Source: Roseobacter sinensis (GTDB lineage: Bacteria > Pseudomonadota > Alphaproteobacteria > Rhodobacterales > Rhodobacteraceae). From it: a stretch of DNA of 39,181 nucleotides. The stretch lies in assembly GCF_025755255.1 (NCBI RefSeq), contig NZ_JALIEB010000002.1:1-39181 (forward strand), read 5' to 3'. The notes below the pieces were generated by a model that did no database searches, was not told the DNA's origin, and was given only the letters and a program-made list of their open reading frames with translations. The translations under genes were made by a program, and so were the position numbers. Shown here one piece after another: positions 25,993-34,436 of this stretch (within the stretch, counting starts at the first letter, position 1; each line of letters opens with the position of its first letter).

Positions 25993-27789
25993 ATGATCCG
26001 GTTTTTGGGGGTGTGCGTGGCGGTTTTTGCCACCTGGAGCATGATGGCGTTCGCGCAGTCTGATCAGGAGGTGGTCTGGGTCCAGATCGAGGCGCAGCCG
26101 AACCTGCAAGACGGTCTGACCCGCGCCGAGGACTACGCGCGCGCGCTCGACGACGTGAACGGCTTCGCTCTCGGCGGCGGCTGGTACGGGATCCTTCTGG
26201 GCCCCTACGCGGCCGAGGATGCGCGGCAGGTCCTGAACGTGTATCGCGCCGATGGATTGATCCCGCGTGACAGCTACATCGCCTTCAGCAGCGCGCTCGG
26301 TGCGCAGTTCTTCCCAGCGGGCGCGGATCTTCTGCGGCGCGGAACGCTGACGGCTGAGGCGGCTCCCGCGCTACCCCAGAGTGAGGATCTGACACCGCAG
26401 ATCGCCCTCGATACCGGCAACACCGCCGATCCGGCAGAGCAGCAACCCGCCGCCTTGGTCACGACGCCCGACGAAACGCCTGCACAGGCGCGCCAGAGCG
26501 AACGTCTGCTGAGCGCCGAAGAGCGGCTCGACCTGCAGACCGCGCTGCAATGGGCCGGCTTCTACAACGCAGCCATTGACGGCGCTTTCGGACGCGGGAC
26601 GCGCAACTCCATGGCCGCCTGGCAATCCGCGAACGGCTTCGAGCCGACCGGCGTTCTGACCACGGCTCAGCGCGCAGGCCTTCTGGGGCAGTACAATGCG
26701 GTCCTGGAAGGGCTCGATCTTAGGCGCGTGACAGATGCGAAGACCGGCATCGAAGTGAAGCTGCCGATGGCACGCGTTGCGTTCGACCGCTACGAAGCAC
26801 CCTTTGCCAAGTTCAGCAGCGTCGAGGGCGATGTCGCCCAGGTTCTGCTGATCAGCCAGGACGGGAACAGCGACACGCTCGCCGGGCTCTATCAGGTCAT
26901 GCAGACACTGGAGATCGTGCCCCTGAACGGCGAGCGCTCTCTCGAAGGATCGAGCTTCGTCTTGATCGGGCGCAATAAGGACATCGTCAGTGAAACACGT
27001 GCCGGGCTTGAGGACGGCCAGATCAAGGGCTTCACGCTGATCTGGCCCGCGGGCGACGAGGACCGCCGGAGCCGCTTGATCATGGAGATGGAGTCGAGCT
27101 TCACGCGGCTGCCCGGCGTGCTGGACCCCGCAGCGGGCGATGCCGCCGATCAGAGCATCGATCTGGTAGCGGGCTTGCAAGTGCGCAAACCCCGCCTGTC
27201 GCGCTCGGGCTTCTTTGTCGATGAGCGCGGTGCGGTTGTCACGACCGCGGACGCGGTGCAGAGCTGCACGCGGATCACGCTGGACGACGATGTGGAAGCC
27301 CGGCTGAACATCGTGGACCCAGACTTGGGCGTCGCCGTGCTTACTCCGGCGCAAACGCTTGCCCCGGCGCAGGTCGCGCAGTTCAGCCCCGTGCCACCGC
27401 GGCTGCAGTCCGACGTGGCGGTCGCAGGCTATTCCTACGAAGGCATTCTCGATGCGCCGAGCGTGACCTTCGGCACGCTGGCCGATCTGCGCGGCCTGCA
27501 AGGGGAAAAGGATCTCAGCCGCCTGAACCTCGAGACGCTGCCCGGTGATGCGGGCGGTCCGGTCTTCGACACCAGTGGGAACGTGCTGGGTATGCTGTTG
27601 CCCCGTGGCGGCGGGCAGCGGCAGTTACCGCCCGAGGTGTCCTTTGCACTGGCTGGCGGCGCCATCGCCAAGGTGCTCGAAACAGCGGGCATCGCAGCGC
27701 CTCAGCCTGGCCTCACCGCCGCAGTGGCACCCGAGGACATCACCGCGCAAGCGGTCGATATGACCGTGCTGGTGAGTTGCTGGGAATAG
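25993..27789 (+). CDS. Secreted SPOR-like / peptidoglycan-binding / trypsin-fold protein, catalytic residues missing
   Basis: 598 residues. A signal peptide (cleavage after AFA, about residue 21) is followed by a SPOR-like region (about 27-100: VWVQIEAQ..., WYGILLGPYAAEDAR), a peptidoglycan-binding domain (about 174-233: LQTALQWAGFYNAAIDGAFG then GTRNSMAAWQ), a middle alpha/beta domain (about 250-370), and a trypsin-like fold (about 395-560). In the last, the His motif usually read as LTNAHVV is VTTADAV (417-422), and GDSGGP is GDAGGP with Ala520 for the nucleophile; the Asp of DPDLGVAVL (444) remains. It is therefore predicted to lack peptidase activity and to act by binding, at the cell wall. 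The ATG at 25993 is placed directly before the signal peptide. Confidence 0.85.
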   Translation: MIRFLGVCVAVFATWSMMAFAQSDQEVVWVQIEAQPNLQDGLTRAEDYARALDDVNGFALGGGWYGILLGPYAAEDARQVLNVYRADGLIPRDSYIAFSSALGAQFFPAGADLLRRGTLTAEAAPALPQSEDLTPQIALDTGNTADPAEQQPAALVTTPDETPAQARQSERLLSAEERLDLQTALQWAGFYNAAIDGAFGRGTRNSMAAWQSANGFEPTGVLTTAQRAGLLGQYNAVLEGLDLRRVTDAKTGIEVKLPMARVAFDRYEAPFAKFSSVEGDVAQVLLISQDGNSDTLAGLYQVMQTLEIVPLNGERSLEGSSFVLIGRNKDIVSETRAGLEDGQIKGFTLIWPAGDEDRRSRLIMEMESSFTRLPGVLDPAAGDAADQSIDLVAGLQVRKPRLSRSGFFVDERGAVVTTADAVQSCTRITLDDDVEARLNIVDPDLGVAVLTPAQTLAPAQVAQFSPVPPRLQSDVAVAGYSYEGILDAPSVTFGTLADLRGLQGEKDLSRLNLETLPGDAGGPVFDTSGNVLGMLLPRGGGQRQLPPEVSFALAGGAIAKVLETAGIAAPQPGLTAAVAPEDITAQAVDMTVLVSCWE

Positions 27790-27925
27790 GCGCAAAAACA
27801 TCTCAAATCCGCTCTAAAGAAAGAGCCGCTCCGGCGCATCCATTTGCGATGCGTTAAGACCCACCAGCCATGCTGCTCAGGCGTGGGGGCGTGTCGTACT
27901 TCGGTACGTCTATGGAGTGAGTGAA

Positions 27926-28207
27926 ATGCTGAAACACTTTGCGGCACTGGCGCTCGGTGCTGCCCTGGCGCTGCCTGCAGCTGCCGATCAAGCCGCATCC
28001 GGCTCGAAAAAAGCGACCTTGGTGACCTATTCGTCGCCGTCGCTGCCGCCTGCGAACTACCGCGGGCAGTGGTGGACAACACCGGACAATTGCCAATACT
28101 CGCGCGCTGGCCGTCCGGGCGAGACCGTGTGGTATCTGATCGTGAATACCGCGCATGAAGGCTGCGAACGCCGCCTGATCCAGCGCGCCTATTCGGATTA
28201 CCGCTGA
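27926..28207 (+). CDS. Small secreted protein (93 aa)
   Basis: 93 residues with a clear signal peptide (MLKHFAALALGAALALPAAA, cleavage near ADQA). The mature part of about 70 residues has two Cys (DNCQYS and EGCERR) that could form a disulfide, and a Trp/Tyr-rich centre. No family is recognised. GGAGTGAG precedes the ATG at 27926; a GTG three codons earlier is less likely. A short hairpin with a TTCG tetraloop (27895-27908) lies just before the ribosome site. The gene follows the trypsin-fold gene in the same direction after 136 bases. Confidence 0.7.
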   Translation: MLKHFAALALGAALALPAAADQAASGSKKATLVTYSSPSLPPANYRGQWWTTPDNCQYSRAGRPGETVWYLIVNTAHEGCERRLIQRAYSDYR

Positions 28208-28213
28208 CCGGCC

Positions 28214-29848
28214 TCAGCCGGTCAGGCCGGGCGAGATGCAGATCAGCGTCGGACCGTCGGCCGCGAAAGCCTCTGTGACAGCACTCTGAAGGGCCTCGAT
28301 GCTCTTCGGGGCCGCTGCACGGGCGCCAAAAGCCTCCGCCAGCCTGCAGAAATCGGGATTTCGCGCGATCACCGCGTTGGGCGCAATCTGCGCGCGCACC
28401 ATGCTTTCCTCGATCTCCTTGAGCTTGCCGTTGTCCCAAAGGATGATGGGAATGCGCAGGCCCAGTTCGACGGCAACGCCGAGCTCCTGCATCGTATAGT
28501 GAAACCCATAGTCGCCGATGATCGCCATCGTCGGCTGACCGGCGCGTGCGATGGCCCCGCCAATCGCGGCCGGTGTCGCATAGCCCAACGTGCCGAAGCC
28601 GTAAGGATGATGCCAGTGACAGGCACGGTCCATGTCCCAGACCTCCTTGGCCACATAAGCAAGCTGCGTCATATCCGAATAGATCATCGTGTCGGGCGGC
28701 ACGACCGCGCGCAAGGCGTCACAGATGGCCACGATGCCGGGGCGCTCCGCGTCAACCTCCGCCCGCCAACGCGCCCGGTAGTCGGCGACGATCTCGGAGG
28801 ACCAGCGGGAGGCCGGCACCCCTGCGAACGCCCCTTCGATCGCCGCGAGGGCATCCACGGCATCCGCCTGCAACCGCGTGTCGTCGGCGTCGGCCGCGGC
28901 CAGGACCGTGGGGTCGAGGTTGATGTGCACAGCGCCCGCGCGATGCCCAGGATCGCTGCGCCACAGGTCGACCTCGGCCAGGTCAGTCCCCAGATAGATC
29001 ACGCAGTCGCTGGACTTCAGCAGTGTCGCACTTTCCGGCCGCGCAAGGCTGGCCCCGAAGGCGCGCGGATTGTCGGGGGCCACCACACCGCGGCCGGCAT
29101 AGGTGGTGAACGAAGCCGCCTTGCTCTTGGCCAGGACACTGCTCACGAGCGATTCAACGCCGGGGGTCGCCGCACCTCCACCGAAAATGAGCAGCGGACG
29201 TTCGGCTTCCATGATGCGCCGGGCGAGGCTCTTGATCTGCTGAGCTCCGAGCGAGGGCCGCTGGACCCCTTCGAGCAGGTTGCGGGATGATCGCGGCGGC
29301 GTTCTCGGCGCCGTAGGCGCCGGCCGCGCGATGGCCGGTGCCGCCTGCGCCTGCAGCAGGGCAATCGGCACCTGGATGTGCTTGGGGCGTTTGCGGTCGG
29401 TCAGGAACTCCACCAACGCGCGGTCGATGAGCCGGTAGGCAGCGGATGCGGAGCGGGCCTCCTCCGACCAGTCGCAGACGGTTTCGGCCGCTGCGCGCTG
29501 ATCCTTCATTTGATGCAGCTGCCCCTTCGTCGCGGCCACATCGTCAAGGCAACTGGAGATCACCAGCATGGGCACGGAATCCGAATAGGCCTGCCCCATC
29601 GGCGTCATGATGTTGCAGAGCCCCGGCCCGGTGATCACATAGGCGACACCCGGCTTGCCGCTCGCGCGGGCATAGCCATCGGCCATGAAGCCCGCGCCCT
29701 GTTCGTGCCGGGCCAGGATATGGGTGATCCCGGCCTCTTCGATCCCGCGATACATCTCCTGATTGTGGACGCCGGGAATCCCGAAGATCACATCGACGCC
29801 GCGGTCCTTGAGCATATGGGAAATCTGTGCCCCGAGCGGTCGTTGCAT
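28214..29848 (-). CDS. Thiamine-diphosphate enzyme, acetolactate synthase-like (possibly 5-guanidino-2-oxopentanoate decarboxylase)
   Basis: 544 residues with the three ThDP-enzyme domains. The N-terminal PYR domain has FGIPGVHNQEMYRG and the activating Glu in ARHEQGAGFMADGYAR. The central domain has LLIFGGGAATPG. The C-terminal PP domain has the Mg/ThDP motif IIGDYGFHYTMQELGVAVEL ending in WDNG. It resembles acetolactate synthase-like decarboxylases; within these, AruI (arginine transaminase pathway) is the closest functional label I can offer, with low confidence. GGAGA precedes the ATG, which lies one base after the trkH stop, so the two genes are co-translated on one mRNA. Confidence 0.8.
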   Translation of the reverse strand: MQRPLGAQISHMLKDRGVDVIFGIPGVHNQEMYRGIEEAGITHILARHEQGAGFMADGYARASGKPGVAYVITGPGLCNIMTPMGQAYSDSVPMLVISSCLDDVAATKGQLHQMKDQRAAAETVCDWSEEARSASAAYRLIDRALVEFLTDRKRPKHIQVPIALLQAQAAPAIARPAPTAPRTPPRSSRNLLEGVQRPSLGAQQIKSLARRIMEAERPLLIFGGGAATPGVESLVSSVLAKSKAASFTTYAGRGVVAPDNPRAFGASLARPESATLLKSSDCVIYLGTDLAEVDLWRSDPGHRAGAVHINLDPTVLAAADADDTRLQADAVDALAAIEGAFAGVPASRWSSEIVADYRARWRAEVDAERPGIVAICDALRAVVPPDTMIYSDMTQLAYVAKEVWDMDRACHWHHPYGFGTLGYATPAAIGGAIARAGQPTMAIIGDYGFHYTMQELGVAVELGLRIPIILWDNGKLKEIEESMVRAQIAPNAVIARNPDFCRLAEAFGARAAAPKSIEALQSAVTEAFAADGPTLICISPGLTG

Positions 29849-29849
29849 C

Positions 29850-31298
29850 TCAGTCTCTCCAGAAATTGACGGTCAAAATGGCATAAACGGCCAACAATTC
29901 GAGTCGCCCCAACAGCATACCGACAGAGAGCAGCCATTTCGCGGTGTCATTCAGGCCCGCAAAATTCCCCGCGGGCCCGATCTCGTCGCCGAGCCCCGGA
30001 CCGACGTTGGACAAGGCCGTTGCCGCCCCCGAGAGCGAGGTGATGAAGTCGAGCCCGGTCAGGCTCAGCGCGACGGCGAGCAGGCCCAGCGTCAGAACGA
30101 AGAACATGAAAAAGGAAATCACCGAACTCAGCACATCGTCGCCCACCGGTCGGCGGTCGTAGCGCACCACGAAGACACCGTTGGGCGACCGGATGCGCCG
30201 CAGCTGCATCCTGATCGACGCAAAGAGCAGCTGATAGCGGAAGATCTTGATCGAACAGGTTGTGGACCCCGCGCAGCCGCCGATCAGACCGATGAAGAAG
30301 AACATGGAAATCAGCAGCGGGCCCCAGGTCATGTAATTGGCCGAGGCGTAGCCCGTGCCCGTCATGATCGACGTGGCATTGAAGAGCGCTTCGCGCATGG
30401 AAGTCCCCCACGCCTGTGGAAAGAGCTGAAACAAGGCGAAGGACATGATCGCGACGATCACGAGCAGGGTGGCGATGAAAACCTGGATCTGGCTGTCCCG
30501 CCAGAGCGGCTTGGGCTGGCCGTTGATCAGCTGCACGTAGCGCACGAAAGGCAGTGCCGCGAGCACCATGAAGAAGGCCGCGGCAATCTCCAGGTTGCCT
30601 TTGAAAACGCCGAAGGAGTCATCGTAATTCGCAAAGCCGCCGGTGGAGACTGTGGTCAGCGCATGCACCGTCGCGTCGAAGGCATTCATGCCCAGGACCA
30701 GGTAGCTGAGCGCGCAGATCATGGTCAGGCCGAGGTAGATGCTGGAAATCTGGCTCGCGATCTGACCCGCACGCGGCAGGATCTTCCCCATCGTGTCAAA
30801 GGACTCGGATTTGAAGATCTGCATCCCGCCGACGCGCAGCTCGGGCAGGAAGACCATGGCGACGACGATGATGCCGATGCCACCCAACCATTGCAGGATG
30901 CCGCGCCACAGAAGGATGCCCTTCGGCAGTTCCTCCAGACCCGAGAGCACCGTGGAGCCGGTGGTCGTGAGACCCGACATGGCCTCGAAAAATGCATCGA
31001 CAAAGCGGGATTCGGTGGCCCCGAAGACGAAAGGCAGTGCCCCGAAGAGCGGCAGCGCCACCCAGACGCCCGTGGTCAGCAGGAAGGTCTGTTGGATCGT
31101 CAGCCCTTCCTTGACGCCATTGGCGCAGGCGAGCGCGATCCCGCCTCCCGACAGCATGGTGATCAATGCGGACTGGATGAAGACCGGCCAGTGGCCGCGC
31201 CCCTCGGCAATGTCGACCAGCATCGGCAGCAGCATGGCCACGCCGAGAACGCTGACCAGCAGTCCGATCACATATCCTACGGGGCGGATGTCCAACAT
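29850..31298 (-). CDS. trkH: TrkH-type potassium uptake protein
   Basis: 482 residues, the usual TrkH length, with about ten membrane helices. Four pore loops are visible: SGLTTTGSTVLSG, ALTTVSTGGFANYDDSFG, ATSIMTGTGYASANY and the terminal ATALSNVGPGLGDEIG, each with the selectivity-filter Gly. GGCAGSTTCSIKIFRYQ is also typical. It moves K+ across the inner membrane together with TrkA, which is not in the window. The ATG at 31298 starts the standard N-terminus, but no good ribosome site is seen; the frame stays open to 31334. Followed after one base by the ThDP enzyme gene. Confidence 0.96.
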   Translation of the reverse strand: MLDIRPVGYVIGLLVSVLGVAMLLPMLVDIAEGRGHWPVFIQSALITMLSGGGIALACANGVKEGLTIQQTFLLTTGVWVALPLFGALPFVFGATESRFVDAFFEAMSGLTTTGSTVLSGLEELPKGILLWRGILQWLGGIGIIVVAMVFLPELRVGGMQIFKSESFDTMGKILPRAGQIASQISSIYLGLTMICALSYLVLGMNAFDATVHALTTVSTGGFANYDDSFGVFKGNLEIAAAFFMVLAALPFVRYVQLINGQPKPLWRDSQIQVFIATLLVIVAIMSFALFQLFPQAWGTSMREALFNATSIMTGTGYASANYMTWGPLLISMFFFIGLIGGCAGSTTCSIKIFRYQLLFASIRMQLRRIRSPNGVFVVRYDRRPVGDDVLSSVISFFMFFVLTLGLLAVALSLTGLDFITSLSGAATALSNVGPGLGDEIGPAGNFAGLNDTAKWLLSVGMLLGRLELLAVYAILTVNFWRD

Positions 31299-31355
31299 GC
31301 GCGCAGGGTTGGCTGCGCGCCATGTCGGTGTCAAGCAGCTGAATTCAGTGCGTGA

Positions 31356-31595
31356 TCAGACGTAGTAGAGATCGTGGAACACCACATGCACGATGTCGTC
31401 GCGCTTGATGTTCATCGCGGCCAGCTCTTCATCGGTCTTGGCTTGCAGCGCCTGAACCTTTCTCACGCGGCCCATGTAAGAGCTCGAGACGATCATCGTT
31501 TTCACGATGGACGAGAGCACGCCACGTAGGGCGCCGAAGAGGTTATGTGCAAAACGGCCCAAGCCGCTGTCGAATTCTGTGGAGTGATACGCCAT
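31356..31595 (-). CDS. DUF1127 family small protein
   Basis: 79 residues. The C-terminal segment (about 45-70, VQALQAKTDEELAAMNIKRDDIVHVV) matches DUF1127, a short Arg/Lys-containing motif; small DUF1127 proteins in alphaproteobacteria have been linked to RNA binding and to phosphate or stress responses. Residues about 18-40 form an amphipathic helix. AAGGATCTCCG immediately precedes the ATG. It lies 57 bases upstream of trkH on the same strand and could share its transcript. Confidence 0.88.
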   Translation of the reverse strand: MAYHSTEFDSGLGRFAHNLFGALRGVLSSIVKTMIVSSSYMGRVRKVQALQAKTDEELAAMNIKRDDIVHVVFHDLYYV

Positions 31596-31705
31596 CGGAG
31601 ATCCTTACGTTAAACGTTCATCTCCTCCCGATGCGATGGTCATAGCGCATGGACCCACGGATGAGAATTGCAAGTTCTGCATGGCCGCTATGGCCCCAGC
31701 GATGC

Positions 31706-31733
31706 AAAAAAGCGCTGCAAAATTCAGCGCTTT
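31706..31733 (-). terminator. Intrinsic terminator of folE2
   Basis: On the minus strand AAAGCGCTG pairs with CAGCGCTTT (31725-31733 with 31709-31717, seven-base loop) and runs into six T (31711-31706). It begins 23 bases after the folE2 stop. Textbook form. Confidence 0.88.
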
Positions 31734-31755
31734 CAATTGTTTATTAAGGTTTGTT

Positions 31756-32859
<1,104 letters not shown>

Positions 32860-32954
32860 CGCTATGTCCCTCATGACGGCGTCTGTTCGGTAGATAGGTC
32901 GCGGACCGACCGCGGCCAACTCGTCCTCACAGATACGTCACTGGCGCGGGGTAA

Positions 32955-32970
32955 GATCACTATTGTGATC
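32955..32970. promoter_or_regulatory. Palindrome upstream of folE2
   Basis: GATCAC-TATT-GTGATC (32955-32960 with 32965-32970) in a locally AT-rich patch about 96-111 bases upstream of the folE2 start and just past the metZ 3' end. It could be an operator; the consensus does not match Zur as I know it. Confidence 0.3.
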
Positions 32971-32998
32971 AATTATTTGCCGGATGCCGGCCGCGCGT

Positions 32999-34180
32999 TC
33001 AGGCCACGGCCAGCGCCTTCAGGATGTCATTGATCAGATCGTCCTCATCCTCGATGCCCGCGCTGATCCGCACAAGCCCATCGGTGATGCCAAGCGCATC
33101 CTTCTGGTCCTGCGGCAGGCGCTGATGGGTGGTGGTTGCGGGATGCGTCATGATCGTCTTGGCATCGCCGAGGTTGTTCGAGATCACACCGACCTCGATG
33201 GCATTCAGGAACCGGAACGCGGCCTCCTTCCCGCCCGCAAGGTCGATCGACAGAACCGTGCCGCCCTGCCCCATCTGGCGCTGTACGAGCCCGTGCTGCG
33301 GGTGGGTTTCGTGACCGGGATAGATCACACGCGAGAGTTTCTCGTGCTGATGTAGCGCCGCGGCAATGGCGGTGGCGTTGCCGGTCTGTGCCCGCACGCG
33401 CAGATCGAGCGTCTCCAGCCCCTTGAGCATCACCCAAGCCGTAAACGGGCTCATCGAGCCGCCGGTGTGCTTCATGTAGGGCTCGACGGTCTTGCGAATG
33501 AACGCCTGCGTGCCGAGGATCACGCCGCCAAGCGCGCGGCCCTGCCCGTCGATATGCTTGGTGGCGGAATAGATCACCACATCAGCGCCCTGTGCCAGTG
33601 CCTTCGACCAGACAGGCGTTGCAAAAACGTTGTCCACCAGCACCTTGGCACCCTTGGCATGGGCCAAAGCGGCGACACCGGCGATATCGACAACCTGCAA
33701 GGTCGGGTTCGACAGCGATTCGAAGAACACCGCCGTGGTATCGTCACGGATGGCTGCGGCCCAGGCGTCGAGATCGGTGCCGTCGACAAAGGTGACCTCC
33801 ACGCCGAAGCGGGTCAGCACCTCTTCGAGCACATAGAGGCAAGAGCCGAAGAGCGCGCGGGCCGAAACCACGTGATCGCCCGCTTTCAACATCGACATCA
33901 AGGCTCCGGACACCGCCGCCATGCCCGAGGCGGTGGCAAAGGCATCCTCGGCCCCTTCAAGCGCCGCGATCCGCTCTTCGAACATCGCGACCGTGGGGTT
34001 GCCATATCGTGCGTAGATGAATTCGTCGGGTCCGGCTTCGATGAAGCGGGCCTCGGCGGCCTCGGCAGTCTCATAGACGAACCCTTGCGTGAGGAAAATC
34101 GCCTCGGAGACCTCGCCGTATTGGCTGCGGCGGGTTCCGCTGTGGATCGCGCGTGTCCGCGGCTTCAGATCAGCTGTCAT
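32999..34180 (-). CDS. metZ: O-succinylhomoserine sulfhydrylase
   Basis: 393 residues, Cys/Met-metabolism PLP family. IYARYGNPTVAMFEERIAALEGA binds cofactor phosphate, KVLVDNVFATPVWSKAL carries the PLP Asp, and the Schiff-base Lys lies in YSATKHIDGQGR. The sequence fits MetZ (homocysteine from O-succinylhomoserine and sulfide) better than cystathionine synthase or lyase, which is also favoured by the SAM-II riboswitch in its leader. The ATG at 34180 overlaps the end of a 27-codon leader ORF by 11 bases. An in-frame extension to 34234 would lie inside the leader terminator and is rejected. Confidence 0.94.
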   Translation of the reverse strand: MTADLKPRTRAIHSGTRRSQYGEVSEAIFLTQGFVYETAEAAEARFIEAGPDEFIYARYGNPTVAMFEERIAALEGAEDAFATASGMAAVSGALMSMLKAGDHVVSARALFGSCLYVLEEVLTRFGVEVTFVDGTDLDAWAAAIRDDTTAVFFESLSNPTLQVVDIAGVAALAHAKGAKVLVDNVFATPVWSKALAQGADVVIYSATKHIDGQGRALGGVILGTQAFIRKTVEPYMKHTGGSMSPFTAWVMLKGLETLDLRVRAQTGNATAIAAALHQHEKLSRVIYPGHETHPQHGLVQRQMGQGGTVLSIDLAGGKEAAFRFLNAIEVGVISNNLGDAKTIMTHPATTTHQRLPQDQKDALGITDGLVRISAGIEDEDDLINDILKALAVA

Positions 34181-34253
34181 TCTTCTCTTCTTCTCCAGCC
34201 CCGACGGGCACAAAAAAACCCCAGACGCGGTCAACGCGACGGGGTGTCCTCAT
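34170..34253 (-). CDS. Leader peptide ORF between SAM-II aptamer and metZ
   Basis: 27 residues beginning MRTPRRVDRVWGFF and ending EEEKNDS. Its Shine-Dalgarno, AAAAGG (34265-34260), is the 3' end of the SAM-II aptamer, six bases before the ATG. Its codons run straight through the leader terminator; the T run encodes Phe-Phe. Its TGA lies inside metZ, overlapping the metZ start by 11 bases, which suggests coupled translation. There is no run of Met codons, so this is not classical attenuation by codon stalling. The ORF may be fortuitous, but its placement relative to three regulatory elements argues for use. Confidence 0.5.
   Translation of the reverse strand: MRTPRRVDRVWGFFVPVGAGEEEKNDS
34212..34245 (-). 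terminator. Intrinsic terminator in the metZ leader
   Basis: On the minus strand ACCCC (34245-34241) pairs with GGGGT (34222-34218), enclosing an inner CGCG/CGCG stem, and is followed by seven T (34218-34212). It lies between the riboswitch and metZ, so it must be bypassed for metZ expression. Confidence 0.75.
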
Positions 34254-34254
34254 C

Positions 34255-34313
34255 GGTGACCTTTTAGCGGTGAGTTTAACGTGGCCCGCAATCCGGTAAC
34301 AAATCGCCACGTC
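34255..34313 (-). promoter_or_regulatory. SAM-II riboswitch
   Basis: The minus strand reads CGTGGC-GATTTGTTACCGGATTGC-GG-GCCACG-TTAAA...GCTAAAAGG. The P1 stem CGTGGC/GCCACG (34311-34306 with 34285-34280), the conserved GATTT and CCGGATTGC of loop 1, GTTAAA after P1, and the 3' GCTAAAAGG match the SAM-II (metA) aptamer closely. The ACC of loop 1 and the 3' GGT give the pseudoknot that hides the AAAAGG ribosome site. SAM binding should repress the downstream Met biosynthesis gene. Confidence 0.9.
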
Positions 34314-34436
34314 CGCAGCGTTAAGACATGGCGTGTTGCGCGTCAACACCGTCACGGTGCTGTAACACTAAATTCATCCTGCTGTCGTATGTCTCTGGGA
34401 TAGCTCAGCCACAACATCTTGTAGAGAGGGCGGACG

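Noticed and set aside
27895-27908. CGTAC-TTCG-GTACG hairpin as a terminator or riboswitch
   Set aside because: Only five base pairs and no U tract; probably a stabilising 5'-leader hairpin of the small secreted protein gene.
29763-31355. Plus-strand open frame of 530 codons opposite trkH
   Set aside because: Highly charged Gln/Asp/His-rich translation typical of the reverse of membrane-protein codons; trkH motifs are unambiguous.
32951-32974. FNR/Anr box upstream of folE2
   Set aside because: The TTGAT-N4-ATCAA pattern is not met; the palindrome is GATCAC-N4-GTGATC.
34201-34234. Start of metZ at 34234
   Set aside because: This extension would translate part of the leader terminator in another frame; the family N-terminus begins at 34180.
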